Part shown: positions 7,729-16,496 of the stretch, piece after piece
Layout: every line of letters starts with the position of its first letter
How positions within the stretch are numbered: the first letter of the stretch is position 1
The notes under the pieces: generated by a model
What the model saw: only the letters and a program-made list of their open reading frames with translations
Database searches by the model: none
What the model was told of the DNA's origin: nothing
Made by a program: the position numbers and the translations under genes
From: Paenibacillus phoenicis
GTDB lineage: Bacteria > Bacillota > Bacilli > Paenibacillales > Paenibacillaceae
Assembly: GCF_034718895.1 (NCBI RefSeq)
Contig: NZ_JAYERP010000001.1
Coordinates: 1,488,001 to 1,552,000 of the forward strand
Direction: 5' to 3'
DNA: 64,000 nt

Positions 7729-8652
7729 ATGAACTTATCTTCCATTTCGGCAGCCATCGCGCCGCTTGATTTAAGAAGCTGTTTAATCCACACCCAAGGC
7801 AGGCTGGTGCTTGAACATTACCGGAACGAACAAATTGTGGACGAGCTCGCCAAAATTAACTCCTGTACGAAGAGCTTTCTCTCCGCCCTGTTCTGCATCG
7901 CCTGGGACCGCGGTCTCCTGCCGCCTCCCGACACTCCGATTCGCTGCTTCTATCCGCAGCTGGAGGAAGATCCGGATGAGCGAAAACGTGAGATTACGTT
8001 GCGTCATCTGTTAACCATGACGGGCGGGTGGAATTGGACGGAGTTTGGCGGGCATAACTCTTTTCCGCGGATGACCCGTTCGCCTAATTGGGTTCAGTTT
8101 GCGCTGGATCAGCCGATGGCTGACCGCCCCGGTGACCGGATGGAGTACAACTCCGGCGCGTCGCAGCTGCTGTCGGCGATCCTGGTCCAAGCCTCCGGTA
8201 TGCCAGTCGCCCAATTCGCCGAGGAGCATCTGTTCGGCCCGCTGGGCATCGAGACGTACCGATGGGGGCAGGATCCGCAGGGCATCCACACCGGCGGATT
8301 TGGCATGTGGCTTCGTCCAACGGACATGTTGAAATTTGGTTTGCTCTACTTGCAGGGCGGTGAATGGGAAGGCCAGCGGGTGATCCAGGCGGAACGTTTG
8401 GCGGAATCCGTAAAGCCTGCGATTGATGTCGAAGCTCCTTGGCGCGGCTGTTATGCTTGGCATTGGTGGACGGACGTCTATGGAGAGGACGGGCAGTCGA
8501 AATTTGATTTTTTCTATGCTCGCGGATATGGGGGGCAGTTCATTTATGTCATTCCACTCTTGGAGACGGTTGTTGTGCTGACTAACGATAAACGGAAGCG
8601 GGACCGACCTCCAACAGAACTGTTCCGTTTATGGATTGCACCTTATTTATAA
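7729..8652 (+). CDS. Serine hydrolase, class C beta-lactamase-like family
   Basis: The 307-residue protein belongs to the beta-lactamase/penicillin-binding-protein-like hydrolases. The nucleophile motif SxxK is Ser45-Cys-Thr-Lys48 in NSCTKSF. The tyrosine motif is in MEYNSGASQLLSAIL, and RGYGGQFIYVIP is the third motif position. There is no signal peptide, so it is probably cytoplasmic and more likely an esterase or amide hydrolase than a resistance enzyme. ATG with AAAGGA upstream. It follows ynfA closely and ends at a terminator. Confidence 0.87.
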   Translation: MNLSSISAAIAPLDLRSCLIHTQGRLVLEHYRNEQIVDELAKINSCTKSFLSALFCIAWDRGLLPPPDTPIRCFYPQLEEDPDERKREITLRHLLTMTGGWNWTEFGGHNSFPRMTRSPNWVQFALDQPMADRPGDRMEYNSGASQLLSAILVQASGMPVAQFAEEHLFGPLGIETYRWGQDPQGIHTGGFGMWLRPTDMLKFGLLYLQGGEWEGQRVIQAERLAESVKPAIDVEAPWRGCYAWHWWTDVYGEDGQSKFDFFYARGYGGQFIYVIPLLETVVVLTNDKRKRDRPPTELFRLWIAPYL

Positions 8653-8697
8653 GGAAAAAAGCGGTAATCCCGCAGTCATCTCAGATGACAGTGGGAC

Positions 8698-8729
8698 AGC
8701 CCATTCCAGCGAATTGGAATGGGCTACTT
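8698..8729. terminator. Terminator between convergent genes
   Basis: AGCCCATTCC (8698-8707) pairs with GGAATGGGCT (8716-8725), followed by ACTTTT on the plus strand. It stops the serine hydrolase transcript; on the minus strand the tail is weak. Confidence 0.75.
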
Positions 8730-9395
8730 TTAGGTGCGGGTTAAAACTCCACCCGCTTGCTCCAGTGCTTCCTCGGTAATCTGCTTAATATCAATGGGCG
8801 AGCTTGTCCCTTCGAGCACCATGTCCGTCAAAATTTCACGGAGGAAATAATCGACGCAATGGAGCCGAATATTTTTGATTTTGATCAACGCATCGCGGTA
8901 CATCTTGACGAACTCTTTCTCCGTATTGCCCCGCTGCAGCTCGGCAAATGCTTCATAGACCTGATCCAGCTTGTCGGCAACTTCCAGGATCAGCCCTTCA
9001 ACAGAACCGTCTTTTCCTTCGCGGAGCTGGTTGCGAAAGATCGGCTTAAACTCCACAGGAATATGTTCGTCGATGAAATTGTGCACCATGCCTTCTTCAA
9101 CTTGCTGAATCAAGTTCCTGAGCTCGGCCGAGGCATGTTTGACCGGTGTTTTGATATCCCCGATAAAAATCTCACCATAATCATGGCTGCTCGTGATTTC
9201 GTACAGTTTTTTCCAATCTATAGCAACGCCGTGCTGTTCTTCAATATCAGCTAAAGTCTTGGCGTACTGCACAACCTTCCAGGAATGCGCCGCCACGCTA
9301 TGTTCTTCGAACTTGAACCTTCCGGGACAGCGATAAATGCGTTCCAATTCGTTTAAGGAGCGAAAATAAGCATGGATTCCCATCGGATCAGCCAT
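8730..9395 (-). CDS. HD domain protein, YfbR-like 5'-nucleotidase family
   Basis: The 221-residue HD-domain protein has metal ligands His37 (VAAHSW), His71-Asp72 (SSHDYGEIFIGD) and an Asp in EVADKLDQVYE. This spacing fits the YfbR/YpgQ-like HD group that dephosphorylates deoxynucleoside monophosphates, but the substrate is not provable here. Two starts are possible: ATG at 9395, very close to AGAAGG, or ATG at 9383, with spacing of about 12. It is the last of three minus-strand genes (UMF1 transporter, YbaK, this). Confidence 0.82.
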   Translation of the reverse strand: MADPMGIHAYFRSLNELERIYRCPGRFKFEEHSVAAHSWKVVQYAKTLADIEEQHGVAIDWKKLYEITSSHDYGEIFIGDIKTPVKHASAELRNLIQQVEEGMVHNFIDEHIPVEFKPIFRNQLREGKDGSVEGLILEVADKLDQVYEAFAELQRGNTEKEFVKMYRDALIKIKNIRLHCVDYFLREILTDMVLEGTSSPIDIKQITEEALEQAGGVLTRT

Positions 9396-9496
9396 CCTTC
9401 TGTTTAGGTTTTACCTCTAGTATAGATGGCGATTGTTATCGGCATGTCAAATCCTGCGTTTCCCTTAGCGATCCTTGGGCTCGTTCATCCCCGTCT

Positions 9497-9982
9497 TTAA
9501 TCCCCGCTTTCACGAATCAATGGCGCAAATTTCCCTTTGACTTGGGCCGCTAGCTGATGAGGCGTCAGTTCCATCTGCAACCCAATCCGTCCCGCCGATA
9601 CAAGAATCGTTTCCAATCCTTCGGCCCGGCTGTCGATAAAGGTGGGGAACAGCTTCTTCATCCCAATCGGAGAGCAGCCGCCGCGGACATAGCCGGTATG
9701 TTGCTGCAAATCCTTCAGCGGCAGCATCTCAATCTTTTTGACCCCGGCGGCTTTGGCCGCCTTCTTCAGGTCCAGCTCCTCAGCAACCGGAATAATAAAC
9801 ACAAATAACGATGAACCTTGATGCGCCACCAGCGTTTTGTAGACTTGTTCGGCGGGTTTGCCGATCTTCTCCGCCACCGCTGTTCCATGAATTTGCCCGT
9901 CCTCGGCATCGTAAGCAAAGATTTGGTATGGCGTTTTGGACTTGTCCAGCATGCGCATGGCATTGGTTTTGACTTCGGCCAT
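9497..9982 (-). CDS. ybaK: Cys-tRNA(Pro)/Cys-tRNA(Cys) deacylase YbaK
   Basis: The 161-residue protein matches the YbaK/EbsC editing domain, which hydrolyses mischarged Cys-tRNA(Pro). Visible motifs are KPAEQVYKTLVAH with the conserved lysine, FVFIIPVAEELDLKKAAKAA, and GYVRGGCSPIGMKK, the substrate-binding GxxSPxG loop. The frame is open further upstream, but the ATG at 9982 has GAGGAG nine bases before it and starts at the family N-terminus. It lies between a UMF1 transporter gene and the HD protein, all on the minus strand. Confidence 0.93.
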   Translation of the reverse strand: MAEVKTNAMRMLDKSKTPYQIFAYDAEDGQIHGTAVAEKIGKPAEQVYKTLVAHQGSSLFVFIIPVAEELDLKKAAKAAGVKKIEMLPLKDLQQHTGYVRGGCSPIGMKKLFPTFIDSRAEGLETILVSAGRIGLQMELTPHQLAAQVKGKFAPLIRESGD

Positions 9983-10094
9983 GGGTCTCCACTCCTCTAA
10001 TCTTCCAGGGTTCTGTATAGAAATTATCGTAGCATTTTTGCAGGAAACAGGACAGGCCGGGGACGGTTTAATTTGTTTTTCCGACCAGTAAGCT

Positions 10095-11405
10095 TTAAGC
10101 CGTTGCCGGCGGCTTCGTTTCGGTAGGGAAGGGATCGTCTGCATTCCGCAAGGCATCCGCTTTCCCTCGGTTTAGATTCAGTTTCATCACGACGGCGATT
10201 CCTAAGCCAAAAAACAGCAGCAACGACAAGATCCCCATGCGCGAATTGCCGGTAATTTGTCCGATGAGCCCAAAAGCAAACGGTCCAAAGATGGAAGAAA
10301 TCTTACTTGTAATATTGACGAAACCAAAAAATTCGCCCGTCCGGTTCGGCGGCATCAGCTCACTTAGAATCGAGCGGGAAATCGATTGGCTGCCTCCCTG
10401 CACGAGACCCACCATCACGGCGAGAATATAAAAATGCAACGCGCTGCTCATGCCAAAGCCCAAGAGAACGATAACGACGTAGGTCCACAGCGTAGCGATC
10501 AACACGCGTTTGGGGCCGAGACGCGTTGCCGCTTTTCCAAGCAGGATGGTACTGGGAAATCCCACAAATTGCGTGATCAACAGGGCCAAAATCAAATCGC
10601 TCGTGCCAATCCCCAAGGTCGTGCCATAGATCGTCGCCATCAGGATAATCGTATTGATCCCATCATTGTAAAACCAGAAGGCCGCGATCATCCGAAACAG
10701 CTGCGGATAACGGCGAATATCCTTAAACGTACCGCCAAGCCGCTTGGAGGCGGCCCGCAGGTATCCTCCAGCGGTAAGGCCGGATGCTTGTTTCGGGAGG
10801 TTGGGTACGTTTCGCATCAACGGCAGCGAGAAGACAAGCCACCAAAACCCCACGGTCAAGAAAGAAAGCTGGGTGCCCGCAAGCTCATCCTTCATCCCAA
10901 ACCATTGCGGCTGTTGGATCATCAGCAGGTTTACCGCCAGCAATATCCCGCCGCCGATATATCCGGCTGCATATCCTTTTGCCGAAACGTCATCCCGGTA
11001 TGGCGAGGGTACCAAGTCAGGCAGCAACGCATCATAAAAGGTGAGGCTCCCGGAGAAGCCGACGGTGGTCACCACAAGTAAAGCTGAAGCAAGCAGCCAA
11101 TCCCCCGGTCCGACGAGCGCGAACCCAAGCGTCCCTGCGATGCCAAGCAGCGCAAACCAGGTCAGGAACGTCGTTTTGCGGCCCGATAAATCCGCGATGG
11201 ATCCCAGCAAGGGAGAGATAATTGCCACCAGCGCCATGCCGATAGAATGCGTATAGGCCAAATAGGAAGCCGCAGTTGTTTCACTTAACCCTTGCGCAGC
11301 CACCCCGGCGTAAAAGATGGGCAGCACGGCAGCCAACACCGTCGTCGCATAAGCGGAATTGGCCCAATCATACAGAATCCAAGCACGGATTGCCGATTTA
11401 TTCAT
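10095..11405 (-). CDS. MFS transporter, UMF1/Atg22-like family
   Basis: The 436-residue protein has about twelve membrane segments. The opening AWILYDWANSAYATTVLAAV is the hallmark of the UMF1 (unknown major facilitator)/Atg22 family, as is FYDALLPDLVPSPYRDDVSA further on. Yeast Atg22 exports amino acids from the vacuole; bacterial substrates are unknown. LLGSIADLSGRKTTFL is the motif A equivalent. ATG with AAAGGGGAAG upstream. Probably transcribed toward ybaK. Confidence 0.9.
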   Translation of the reverse strand: MNKSAIRAWILYDWANSAYATTVLAAVLPIFYAGVAAQGLSETTAASYLAYTHSIGMALVAIISPLLGSIADLSGRKTTFLTWFALLGIAGTLGFALVGPGDWLLASALLVVTTVGFSGSLTFYDALLPDLVPSPYRDDVSAKGYAAGYIGGGILLAVNLLMIQQPQWFGMKDELAGTQLSFLTVGFWWLVFSLPLMRNVPNLPKQASGLTAGGYLRAASKRLGGTFKDIRRYPQLFRMIAAFWFYNDGINTIILMATIYGTTLGIGTSDLILALLITQFVGFPSTILLGKAATRLGPKRVLIATLWTYVVIVLLGFGMSSALHFYILAVMVGLVQGGSQSISRSILSELMPPNRTGEFFGFVNITSKISSIFGPFAFGLIGQITGNSRMGILSLLLFFGLGIAVVMKLNLNRGKADALRNADDPFPTETKPPATA

Positions 11406-11557
11406 TTGGGGCTTCCCCTTTCACTAACAAATGGTTAGATTATAATCAAATAACGTTAACTGCGTGTATCGTAATGGTTTGCGCTGAATTAAATCGTTAT
11501 CGTAAAATAGACCCTTGAAACTTTCAACTTCAGTTTGGAATAGAACGGAGAATGGAT

Positions 11558-12673
11558 ATGGCTGATACGTTAAAATCGATTTATAGTGAGGAATTTCTGC
11601 GTGAATTCGGCAGCAAAGTGAAGGAGTCCTACGCTTCCTTCGATATGGAACGATTCGTGGCTGACGTGATGGACGAAACTTGGGACAACCTGGAGCTCAA
11701 GGCGCGGATGCGGCAGATCTCGTTAAAGCTGGGCGCTTTGCTGCCCGCAAGGTTTTCGGAAGCGCTTGACATCTTGTATGCCATTGATGAAACCTGCGTG
11801 GGGTTCCCCTACCTGTTCTTTCCCGATTTCGTTGAGGTGTATGGTAAGGCCGAATCGGACTGGGAGCTTGCAATGCAGGCGCTGGAGCGTTTTACATCGA
11901 AATCGTCCGCAGAGTTTGCCGTCCGTTCGTTTATTGAACGGGATCCCGAGCGGATGATGCGGCAGATGCTGGCATGGGCGAAGCATGACAATGAGCATGT
12001 ACGCCGCTTGGCCAGCGAAGGCTGCAGGCCGCGCCTGCCGTGGGGACAAGCTTTGCCGATGTTCAAACGCGATCCGGCGCCGGTCCTGCCGATCCTGGAG
12101 CAACTGAAGGCCGATCCGAGCTTGTATGTCCGCAAGAGTGTGGCCAACAACCTGAACGACATCGCCAAGGACCACCCGGACTTGGTCCTGGAGATCGCCC
12201 GGCGCTGGAAAGGATCCCACCCGCACACCGACTGGATCATTCGCCATGGCTGCCGGACGCTGATCCGCCGCGGCGGTCCCGAGGTGCTGGAGCTGTTTGG
12301 TTACGCCACTGGCGAGGACAGCAAGCCTCTGGCAACCGATGCGTCGCTCGTCATCGAGCCAAACGCGCTGCGCATCGGCGATAGCAGCGAGCTCCGTTAC
12401 GAGCTGACGATCCGTTCAGGTCAACCGGCCAAGGTGCGCATTGAATACGGCATCGATTTCGTCAAAGCCGGAGGTCGCACGTCGAGGAAGCTATTTTTGC
12501 TCTCGGACAGAACAGTTGCCGGCGGTTCACGCCTCAGCGGCTCCCGGCGGCATAGCTGGGCCGACTTGTCCACCCGCCGCCATTACCCCGGCGAGCACCG
12601 CATCGTGCTGCTGGTCAACGGCGTGGAAACGGCGGCAACCCATCTAATGCTGCAAGCTGGTGACGAAGCATAA
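11558..12673 (+). CDS. alkC: AlkC-type DNA alkylation repair glycosylase with C-terminal Ig-like domain
   Basis: The 371-residue protein shows HEAT-like helical repeats over about residues 1-245, with FPYLFFPDFVEVYG, VRRLASEGCRPRLPW and VRKSVANNLNDIAKDHPD as the AlkC/AlkD-type pattern. The last 110 residues (ELRYELTIRSGQPAKVRIEY, GEHRIVLLVNG) look like an immunoglobulin-like beta domain. Family members excise 3-methyladenine and related N-alkyl bases without flipping them. The ATG at 11558 has CGGAG at better spacing than the ATG at 11552. Monocistronic, ending at a bidirectional terminator. Confidence 0.88.
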   Translation: MADTLKSIYSEEFLREFGSKVKESYASFDMERFVADVMDETWDNLELKARMRQISLKLGALLPARFSEALDILYAIDETCVGFPYLFFPDFVEVYGKAESDWELAMQALERFTSKSSAEFAVRSFIERDPERMMRQMLAWAKHDNEHVRRLASEGCRPRLPWGQALPMFKRDPAPVLPILEQLKADPSLYVRKSVANNLNDIAKDHPDLVLEIARRWKGSHPHTDWIIRHGCRTLIRRGGPEVLELFGYATGEDSKPLATDASLVIEPNALRIGDSSELRYELTIRSGQPAKVRIEYGIDFVKAGGRTSRKLFLLSDRTVAGGSRLSGSRRHSWADLSTRRHYPGEHRIVLLVNGVETAATHLMLQAGDEA

Positions 12674-12722
12674 GAAGTAATCTGGTTGAGCTTGTAATAC
12701 TTATACGTCTTGAAATCTAAAG

Positions 12723-12753
12723 AAAGACCTGATCGTAATGATTCAGGTCTTTT
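12723..12753. terminator. Bidirectional terminator between alkC and the GntR gene
   Basis: AAAGACCTGA (12723-12732) pairs with TCAGGTCTTT (12743-12752), with T at the plus-strand end and TTTCTTT on the minus side. The two genes converge here. Confidence 0.82.
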
Positions 12754-12765
12754 CTGTGCTTGTAT

Positions 12766-13479
12766 CTATTCAATGGATTCCGGGGCACCAGGCTTGTCCG
12801 AAGCTCCCATTAGCGCATGTCCTACCTTGGTCAAATGGGTCCGCATAAGGTCGGCCGCCGCACGCGGATTCTGTTCTCGGATCGCCTCCAGCATTTGGCG
12901 GTGCTCCTGGAACAGGCGGTGCGCCGATTCCTGCTCGCTGAACAGCCACAAGCTCCGGCTGTCGCGGATGGTACGCATCATCATGGCCGAGATACTTTCC
13001 ATCATTTGACGGAGCAACGGGTTTTGCGTCGCCTTGGCAATTGCCAAATGAAAATTGACGTCATGCACCTGGCTAATTTCCTCGTTCCCGATCGCTTCCT
13101 CCATCAGACCAACGATCTCTGAGAGCTCAGCCAAATCAGCTTCACTCCGATGGAGTGCCGCCAGCTCGATGCTCCCGACCTCCAGAATGCTGCGCACCTC
13201 CAGCAGCTGCTGCAAGTCCTCGCGGTTCTTGATTTGCTGGGCCGCCATCGATTCCAACGCCTGCGCCCGGACGTAGGTTCCGCCTCCCTGCCTCGTCTCC
13301 AGCAGGCCCCGGGCTTTCAAATGGCTGATCGCTTCGCGGACTGTGGAACGGCCAACGCGATAGCGTTTGGCCATATTTTCGATCGTCTCCAGCTTCTCGC
13401 CCGGCTTCACCTTCCCGGTTTCAATGATCCGCTCCAGTTCCTCGGTGATGATTTCGTAATTTTTTTTGCCTAAATCCAT
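12766..13479 (-). CDS. GntR family regulator, FadR/LldR-like subgroup
   Basis: The 237-residue protein has an N-terminal winged helix (about residues 5-70; KYRVGRSTVREAISHLKARG is close to the text MAKRYRVGRSTVREAISHLK seen here) and an all-helical FCD ligand domain with LEVRSILEVGSIELAALH and the metal-site pattern VNFHLAIAKAT. The FadR/LldR subgroup usually senses a carboxylate. Divergent from glcD-glcF, so lactate, glycolate or another 2-hydroxyacid is the likely cue. I chose the ATG at 13479, which has GAGGGAG, over the longer frame. A TACCA-N6-TGGTA repeat lies in the shared promoter region. Confidence 0.88.
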   Translation of the reverse strand: MDLGKKNYEIITEELERIIETGKVKPGEKLETIENMAKRYRVGRSTVREAISHLKARGLLETRQGGGTYVRAQALESMAAQQIKNREDLQQLLEVRSILEVGSIELAALHRSEADLAELSEIVGLMEEAIGNEEISQVHDVNFHLAIAKATQNPLLRQMMESISAMMMRTIRDSRSLWLFSEQESAHRLFQEHRQMLEAIREQNPRAAADLMRTHLTKVGHALMGASDKPGAPESIE

Positions 13480-13549
13480 GACTTCTCCCTCTTCCGACCG
13501 CAGCCTTCCTAAAAACAAACATCATTCTTAAATTACAGTCTATACAATT

Positions 13550-13565
13550 TACCAGCGATATGGTA
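13550..13565. promoter_or_regulatory. Inverted repeat, candidate operator of the GntR regulator
   Basis: TACCA (13550-13554), six bases, then TGGTA (13561-13565), in the 163-base gap between the divergent regulator and glcD. FadR-type regulators commonly bind short TGGT/ACCA-like dyads, although usually with a three-base centre, so the match is partial. Confidence 0.4.
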
Positions 13566-13642
13566 GATTTATTTCAAATTTAAAATTCATCTGATGACCT
13601 GACTAATTATAAGTTTATACCAGAAAGCGGGAGGAATGAGAA

Positions 13643-15055
13643 TTGATTAGTCCCGAAGTGAAAGCGCAGCTTCAAGCCCTCGTCGGCGACAAATGGGTGT
13701 TGGACCGTCCTGCCGAGCTGTATGCCTATTCCTACGATGCCACGCCGATGTACCAAGCCTTGCCTGACGCGGTCGTGTTTCCCGCCTCGGCTCAAGAGGT
13801 TTCCGGCATTTTGCAGTTGGCCGATACGCACCAGATTCCGATTATCACCCGGGGATCCGGCACCAATCTGGCTGGCAGCACCATTCCAACCCAAAGCGGG
13901 ATCGTGCTCAACATGAACCGGATGAACCAAATCCACGAAATTGATACGGAAAATTTGACGGCGACGGTTGGCCCCGGAGTTGTAACCGCCAACCTGCATC
14001 AAGCCGTAGAAGCAATGGGCCTGTTCTATCCGCCAGACCCCGGGAGCATGCGGATTTCCACGATTGGCGGAAATATCGCCCAAGGGGCCGGCGGGATGCG
14101 CGGACTCAAGTATGGTGTAACGAAGGATTATGTCATGGGACTTGAATACGTGCTGCCTTCGGGCGAGATCCTGCGCTGCGGCGGGAAGAACGTCAAGGAC
14201 GTCGCCGGCTATGATATGACACGATTACTCGTTGGTTCCGAAGGAACGCTTGCCGTCATCACGGAGGTTACGCTCAAGCTGCTCCCCTTGCCGGAAACAA
14301 AGCGAACGCTGGTCGCTTATTACCGGAATCTGGTGGATGCGGCCAAAACCGTCGAAGCCATCATCGCCTCTAAAATTATCCCGGCCACCGTGGAGTTCAT
14401 GGATCAAGGAACGATGAAGGTCGTGGACGATTTCGCGGGCCTCGGTCTCCCCTTGGAAATGAAGTCGATGCTGCTGATTGAACAAGACGGCCCGGCCGAG
14501 GTCGTTGACCGCGATATCGAGCGAATCGCTAGGATCGCCAAAGAACATGGCGCTGCCGGAGTAGAGGTGGCAAGCTCCCCGGAGGAAGGCGCGAAGCTGC
14601 TGGCCGCGCGGCGTGCGGCGTTGTCCGCCCTCTCTCGGCTCAAGCCAACCACGATTTTGGAGGACGCCACCGTTCCTCGCTCCCGTCTGGCGGAAATGGT
14701 GGAGGAAGTCGAACGGATCGCCGAGAAGTATGGATTGCAAATCTGTACGTTTGGTCATGCCGGCGACGGAAACCTTCATCCGACCTGTATGACGGACGAA
14801 CGGAACCGGGAGGAAATCGAACGCGTTGAGAAGGCGTTTGAGGAGATTTTTCACGCGGCGATTCGCTTGGGAGGGACGATTACCGGCGAGCATGGCGTTG
14901 GCTTGGCCAAGAAGGACTTCTTGCACCTGAAGACCGGCGAAGCCAGCCTGGAACTGATGCAGCGCATCAAAGCCGCCTTTGATCCGAATGGAATCCTGAA
15001 TCCCGGCAAAATATTTACCGTTTCTAATCGGCGAAGATTGGTGGTGCAGCGATGA
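13643..15055 (+). CDS. glcD: FAD-linked 2-hydroxyacid oxidase subunit GlcD
   Basis: The 470-residue protein is a GlcD-type flavoprotein. The FAD-binding PP-loop RGSGTNLAGSTIPTQSGIVL lies near residues 72-91, GGNIAQGAGGMRGLKYGVTKDY follows at about 147-168 and the C-terminal domain holds FGHAGDGNLHPT and GTITGEHGVGLAKKDFL. With the iron-sulfur subunit next door it would oxidise glycolate or (S)/(R)-lactate and pass electrons to quinone. The start is TTG, nine bases after GGGAGGA. It overlaps glcF by four bases (ATGA). No glcE is present, as in B. subtilis ysfCD. Confidence 0.92.
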   Translation: MISPEVKAQLQALVGDKWVLDRPAELYAYSYDATPMYQALPDAVVFPASAQEVSGILQLADTHQIPIITRGSGTNLAGSTIPTQSGIVLNMNRMNQIHEIDTENLTATVGPGVVTANLHQAVEAMGLFYPPDPGSMRISTIGGNIAQGAGGMRGLKYGVTKDYVMGLEYVLPSGEILRCGGKNVKDVAGYDMTRLLVGSEGTLAVITEVTLKLLPLPETKRTLVAYYRNLVDAAKTVEAIIASKIIPATVEFMDQGTMKVVDDFAGLGLPLEMKSMLLIEQDGPAEVVDRDIERIARIAKEHGAAGVEVASSPEEGAKLLAARRAALSALSRLKPTTILEDATVPRSRLAEMVEEVERIAEKYGLQICTFGHAGDGNLHPTCMTDERNREEIERVEKAFEEIFHAAIRLGGTITGEHGVGLAKKDFLHLKTGEASLELMQRIKAAFDPNGILNPGKIFTVSNRRRLVVQR

Positions 15056-16416
15056 GCGGAGAAAAACATATGGTACGCAAGGAGTTCACCTCCCCTGTCT
15101 GCGGCGGAACTGCGACACTCCCTTTGCCCCATTCGGACGGTAACCGCCTACAACCCTTTAATCTCGATGAAATTATGAACTGCATGCACTGCGGTTTCTG
15201 TCTACCTACCTGCCCGACCTATCAGCAAACGGGTCTGGAAACGTACAGTCCCCGCGGACGGATCGCTTTAATGAAGGGCGTGGCTACTGGTCAGCTCCCT
15301 GTAAATGAGGAATTCGAGCAGCATATGAACGCCTGCTTGGGCTGTCGGGCTTGTGAAACGGCCTGTCCGGCCGGCGTGCCTTACGGAAGTTTGCTGGAAA
15401 CGGCTCGCCAGGTCGTACAGGAAACGAAACAAGAGACAGTGAAGCCCTCAGCTTTGCGCAGCTTGATTTTCCAACGAATTTTCCCGTATCCGAAACGCGT
15501 TCGTCGTCTGGGGAATATCCTGTGGGGCGTTCAAGCGCTGGGTCTGCAAGCCTTTGCCAATCGGACCGGCCTGATCCGGGTACTGCCTAAGGCGCTGCGC
15601 GAAATGCAAAAGGCGGTCGAAACGGTTGCTTCCCCGCGCGAGCGCCGTAAGCGGGAACAACGAATGAAAGCTGAAGGGGAAACCAAGCTGACAGTCGGAT
15701 TGTTCACCGGCTGCGTGATGGACGTGATGTTCTTCGAGACAAATCAGGCAACGGCGCGGCTGTTAACGAAAGCCGGCTGCGACGTCGTGTTTGTCGAAGC
15801 GCAAAACTGCTGCGGGGCCATGCATGCTCATTCCGGCGAGATGGCCGGCGCCAAGGAGTTAGCCAAACGGAATATCGAGGCGTTTGAGCAGGCCGGCGTT
15901 GACTTCATCGTCAACAATGCCGGAGGCTGCGGGGCGGCGTTAAAGGAATACAGGCACTGGTTCAAAGGCGATCCGGTTTGGGAGGAACGGGCCAAGCGGT
16001 TTGCTGCCCGCAACCGCGACGCGAACGAGCTGCTGGCCGAGCTCCCTCCTCTCCAGTTCAGCAAGCCGCTGAATTGCAAAGTCACGTATCAAGATTCGTG
16101 CCATCTCGCCCACGGTCAAGGTGTGCGCAACCAGCCCCGAGAGCTGCTGCGCCGCATCCCGGGACTGGAGCTCGTTGAAATGCGCCAGCCGGATAGCTGC
16201 TGCGGCTCGGCTGGTACGTATAACCTTACTCAAATTGAGATGTCGATGCAGATCTTGGACGACAAGATGGAACAAGTCCAGGATACGAAAGCCCACCTCA
16301 TCGTCACCTCCAACCCGGGCTGTCTGCTGCAAATGAAGCAAGGAATTCACCGAGCCGGCTTGAATGGGCAGATGGAAGCCGTGCATATTATGGATCTATT
16401 AGACCGGGCCCTGTAG
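15052..16416 (+). CDS. glcF: Glycolate oxidase iron-sulfur subunit GlcF
   Basis: The 454-residue protein has two 4Fe-4S clusters (CMHCGFCLPTCPTY near residue 44 and CLGCRACETACPAGVPYG near 95) followed by two CCG domains (QNCCGAMHAHSGE and DSCCGSAGTYNLTQ). This is the electron-transfer partner of GlcD in glycolate/lactate oxidation, at the inner face of the membrane. Its ATG overlaps the glcD stop, so translation is coupled. The exact hydroxyacid is not determined by sequence. Confidence 0.92.
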   Translation: MSGEKHMVRKEFTSPVCGGTATLPLPHSDGNRLQPFNLDEIMNCMHCGFCLPTCPTYQQTGLETYSPRGRIALMKGVATGQLPVNEEFEQHMNACLGCRACETACPAGVPYGSLLETARQVVQETKQETVKPSALRSLIFQRIFPYPKRVRRLGNILWGVQALGLQAFANRTGLIRVLPKALREMQKAVETVASPRERRKREQRMKAEGETKLTVGLFTGCVMDVMFFETNQATARLLTKAGCDVVFVEAQNCCGAMHAHSGEMAGAKELAKRNIEAFEQAGVDFIVNNAGGCGAALKEYRHWFKGDPVWEERAKRFAARNRDANELLAELPPLQFSKPLNCKVTYQDSCHLAHGQGVRNQPRELLRRIPGLELVEMRQPDSCCGSAGTYNLTQIEMSMQILDDKMEQVQDTKAHLIVTSNPGCLLQMKQGIHRAGLNGQMEAVHIMDLLDRAL

Positions 16417-16440
16417 GTTCTGCTGATCAGACCACAAATA

Positions 16441-16482
16441 AAAGGCGTTCCCTTGATGTAACCTTAAGGGAAACGCCTTTTG
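16441..16482. terminator. Bidirectional terminator between glcF and the kinase gene
   Basis: AAAGGCGTTCCCTT (16441-16454) pairs with AAGGGAAACGCCTTT (16466-16480) with one bulged base, with T at the plus end and a T-rich tail on the minus side. It closes glcDF and the salvage operon running from the other direction. Confidence 0.88.
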
Positions 16483-16496
16483 TGCGCCCGGGCGGC

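Noticed and set aside
8109..8332. Short open frames on both strands inside the serine hydrolase gene
   Set aside because: Typical GC-rich shadows with no ribosome sites or similarity.
9983..10156. Upstream extension of ybaK to 219 codons
   Set aside because: It overlaps the end of the UMF1 gene, lacks similarity, and a good ribosome site marks the internal ATG at 9982.
14225..14926. 233-codon open frame antisense to glcD
   Set aside because: Shadow of glcD with no motif of its own.
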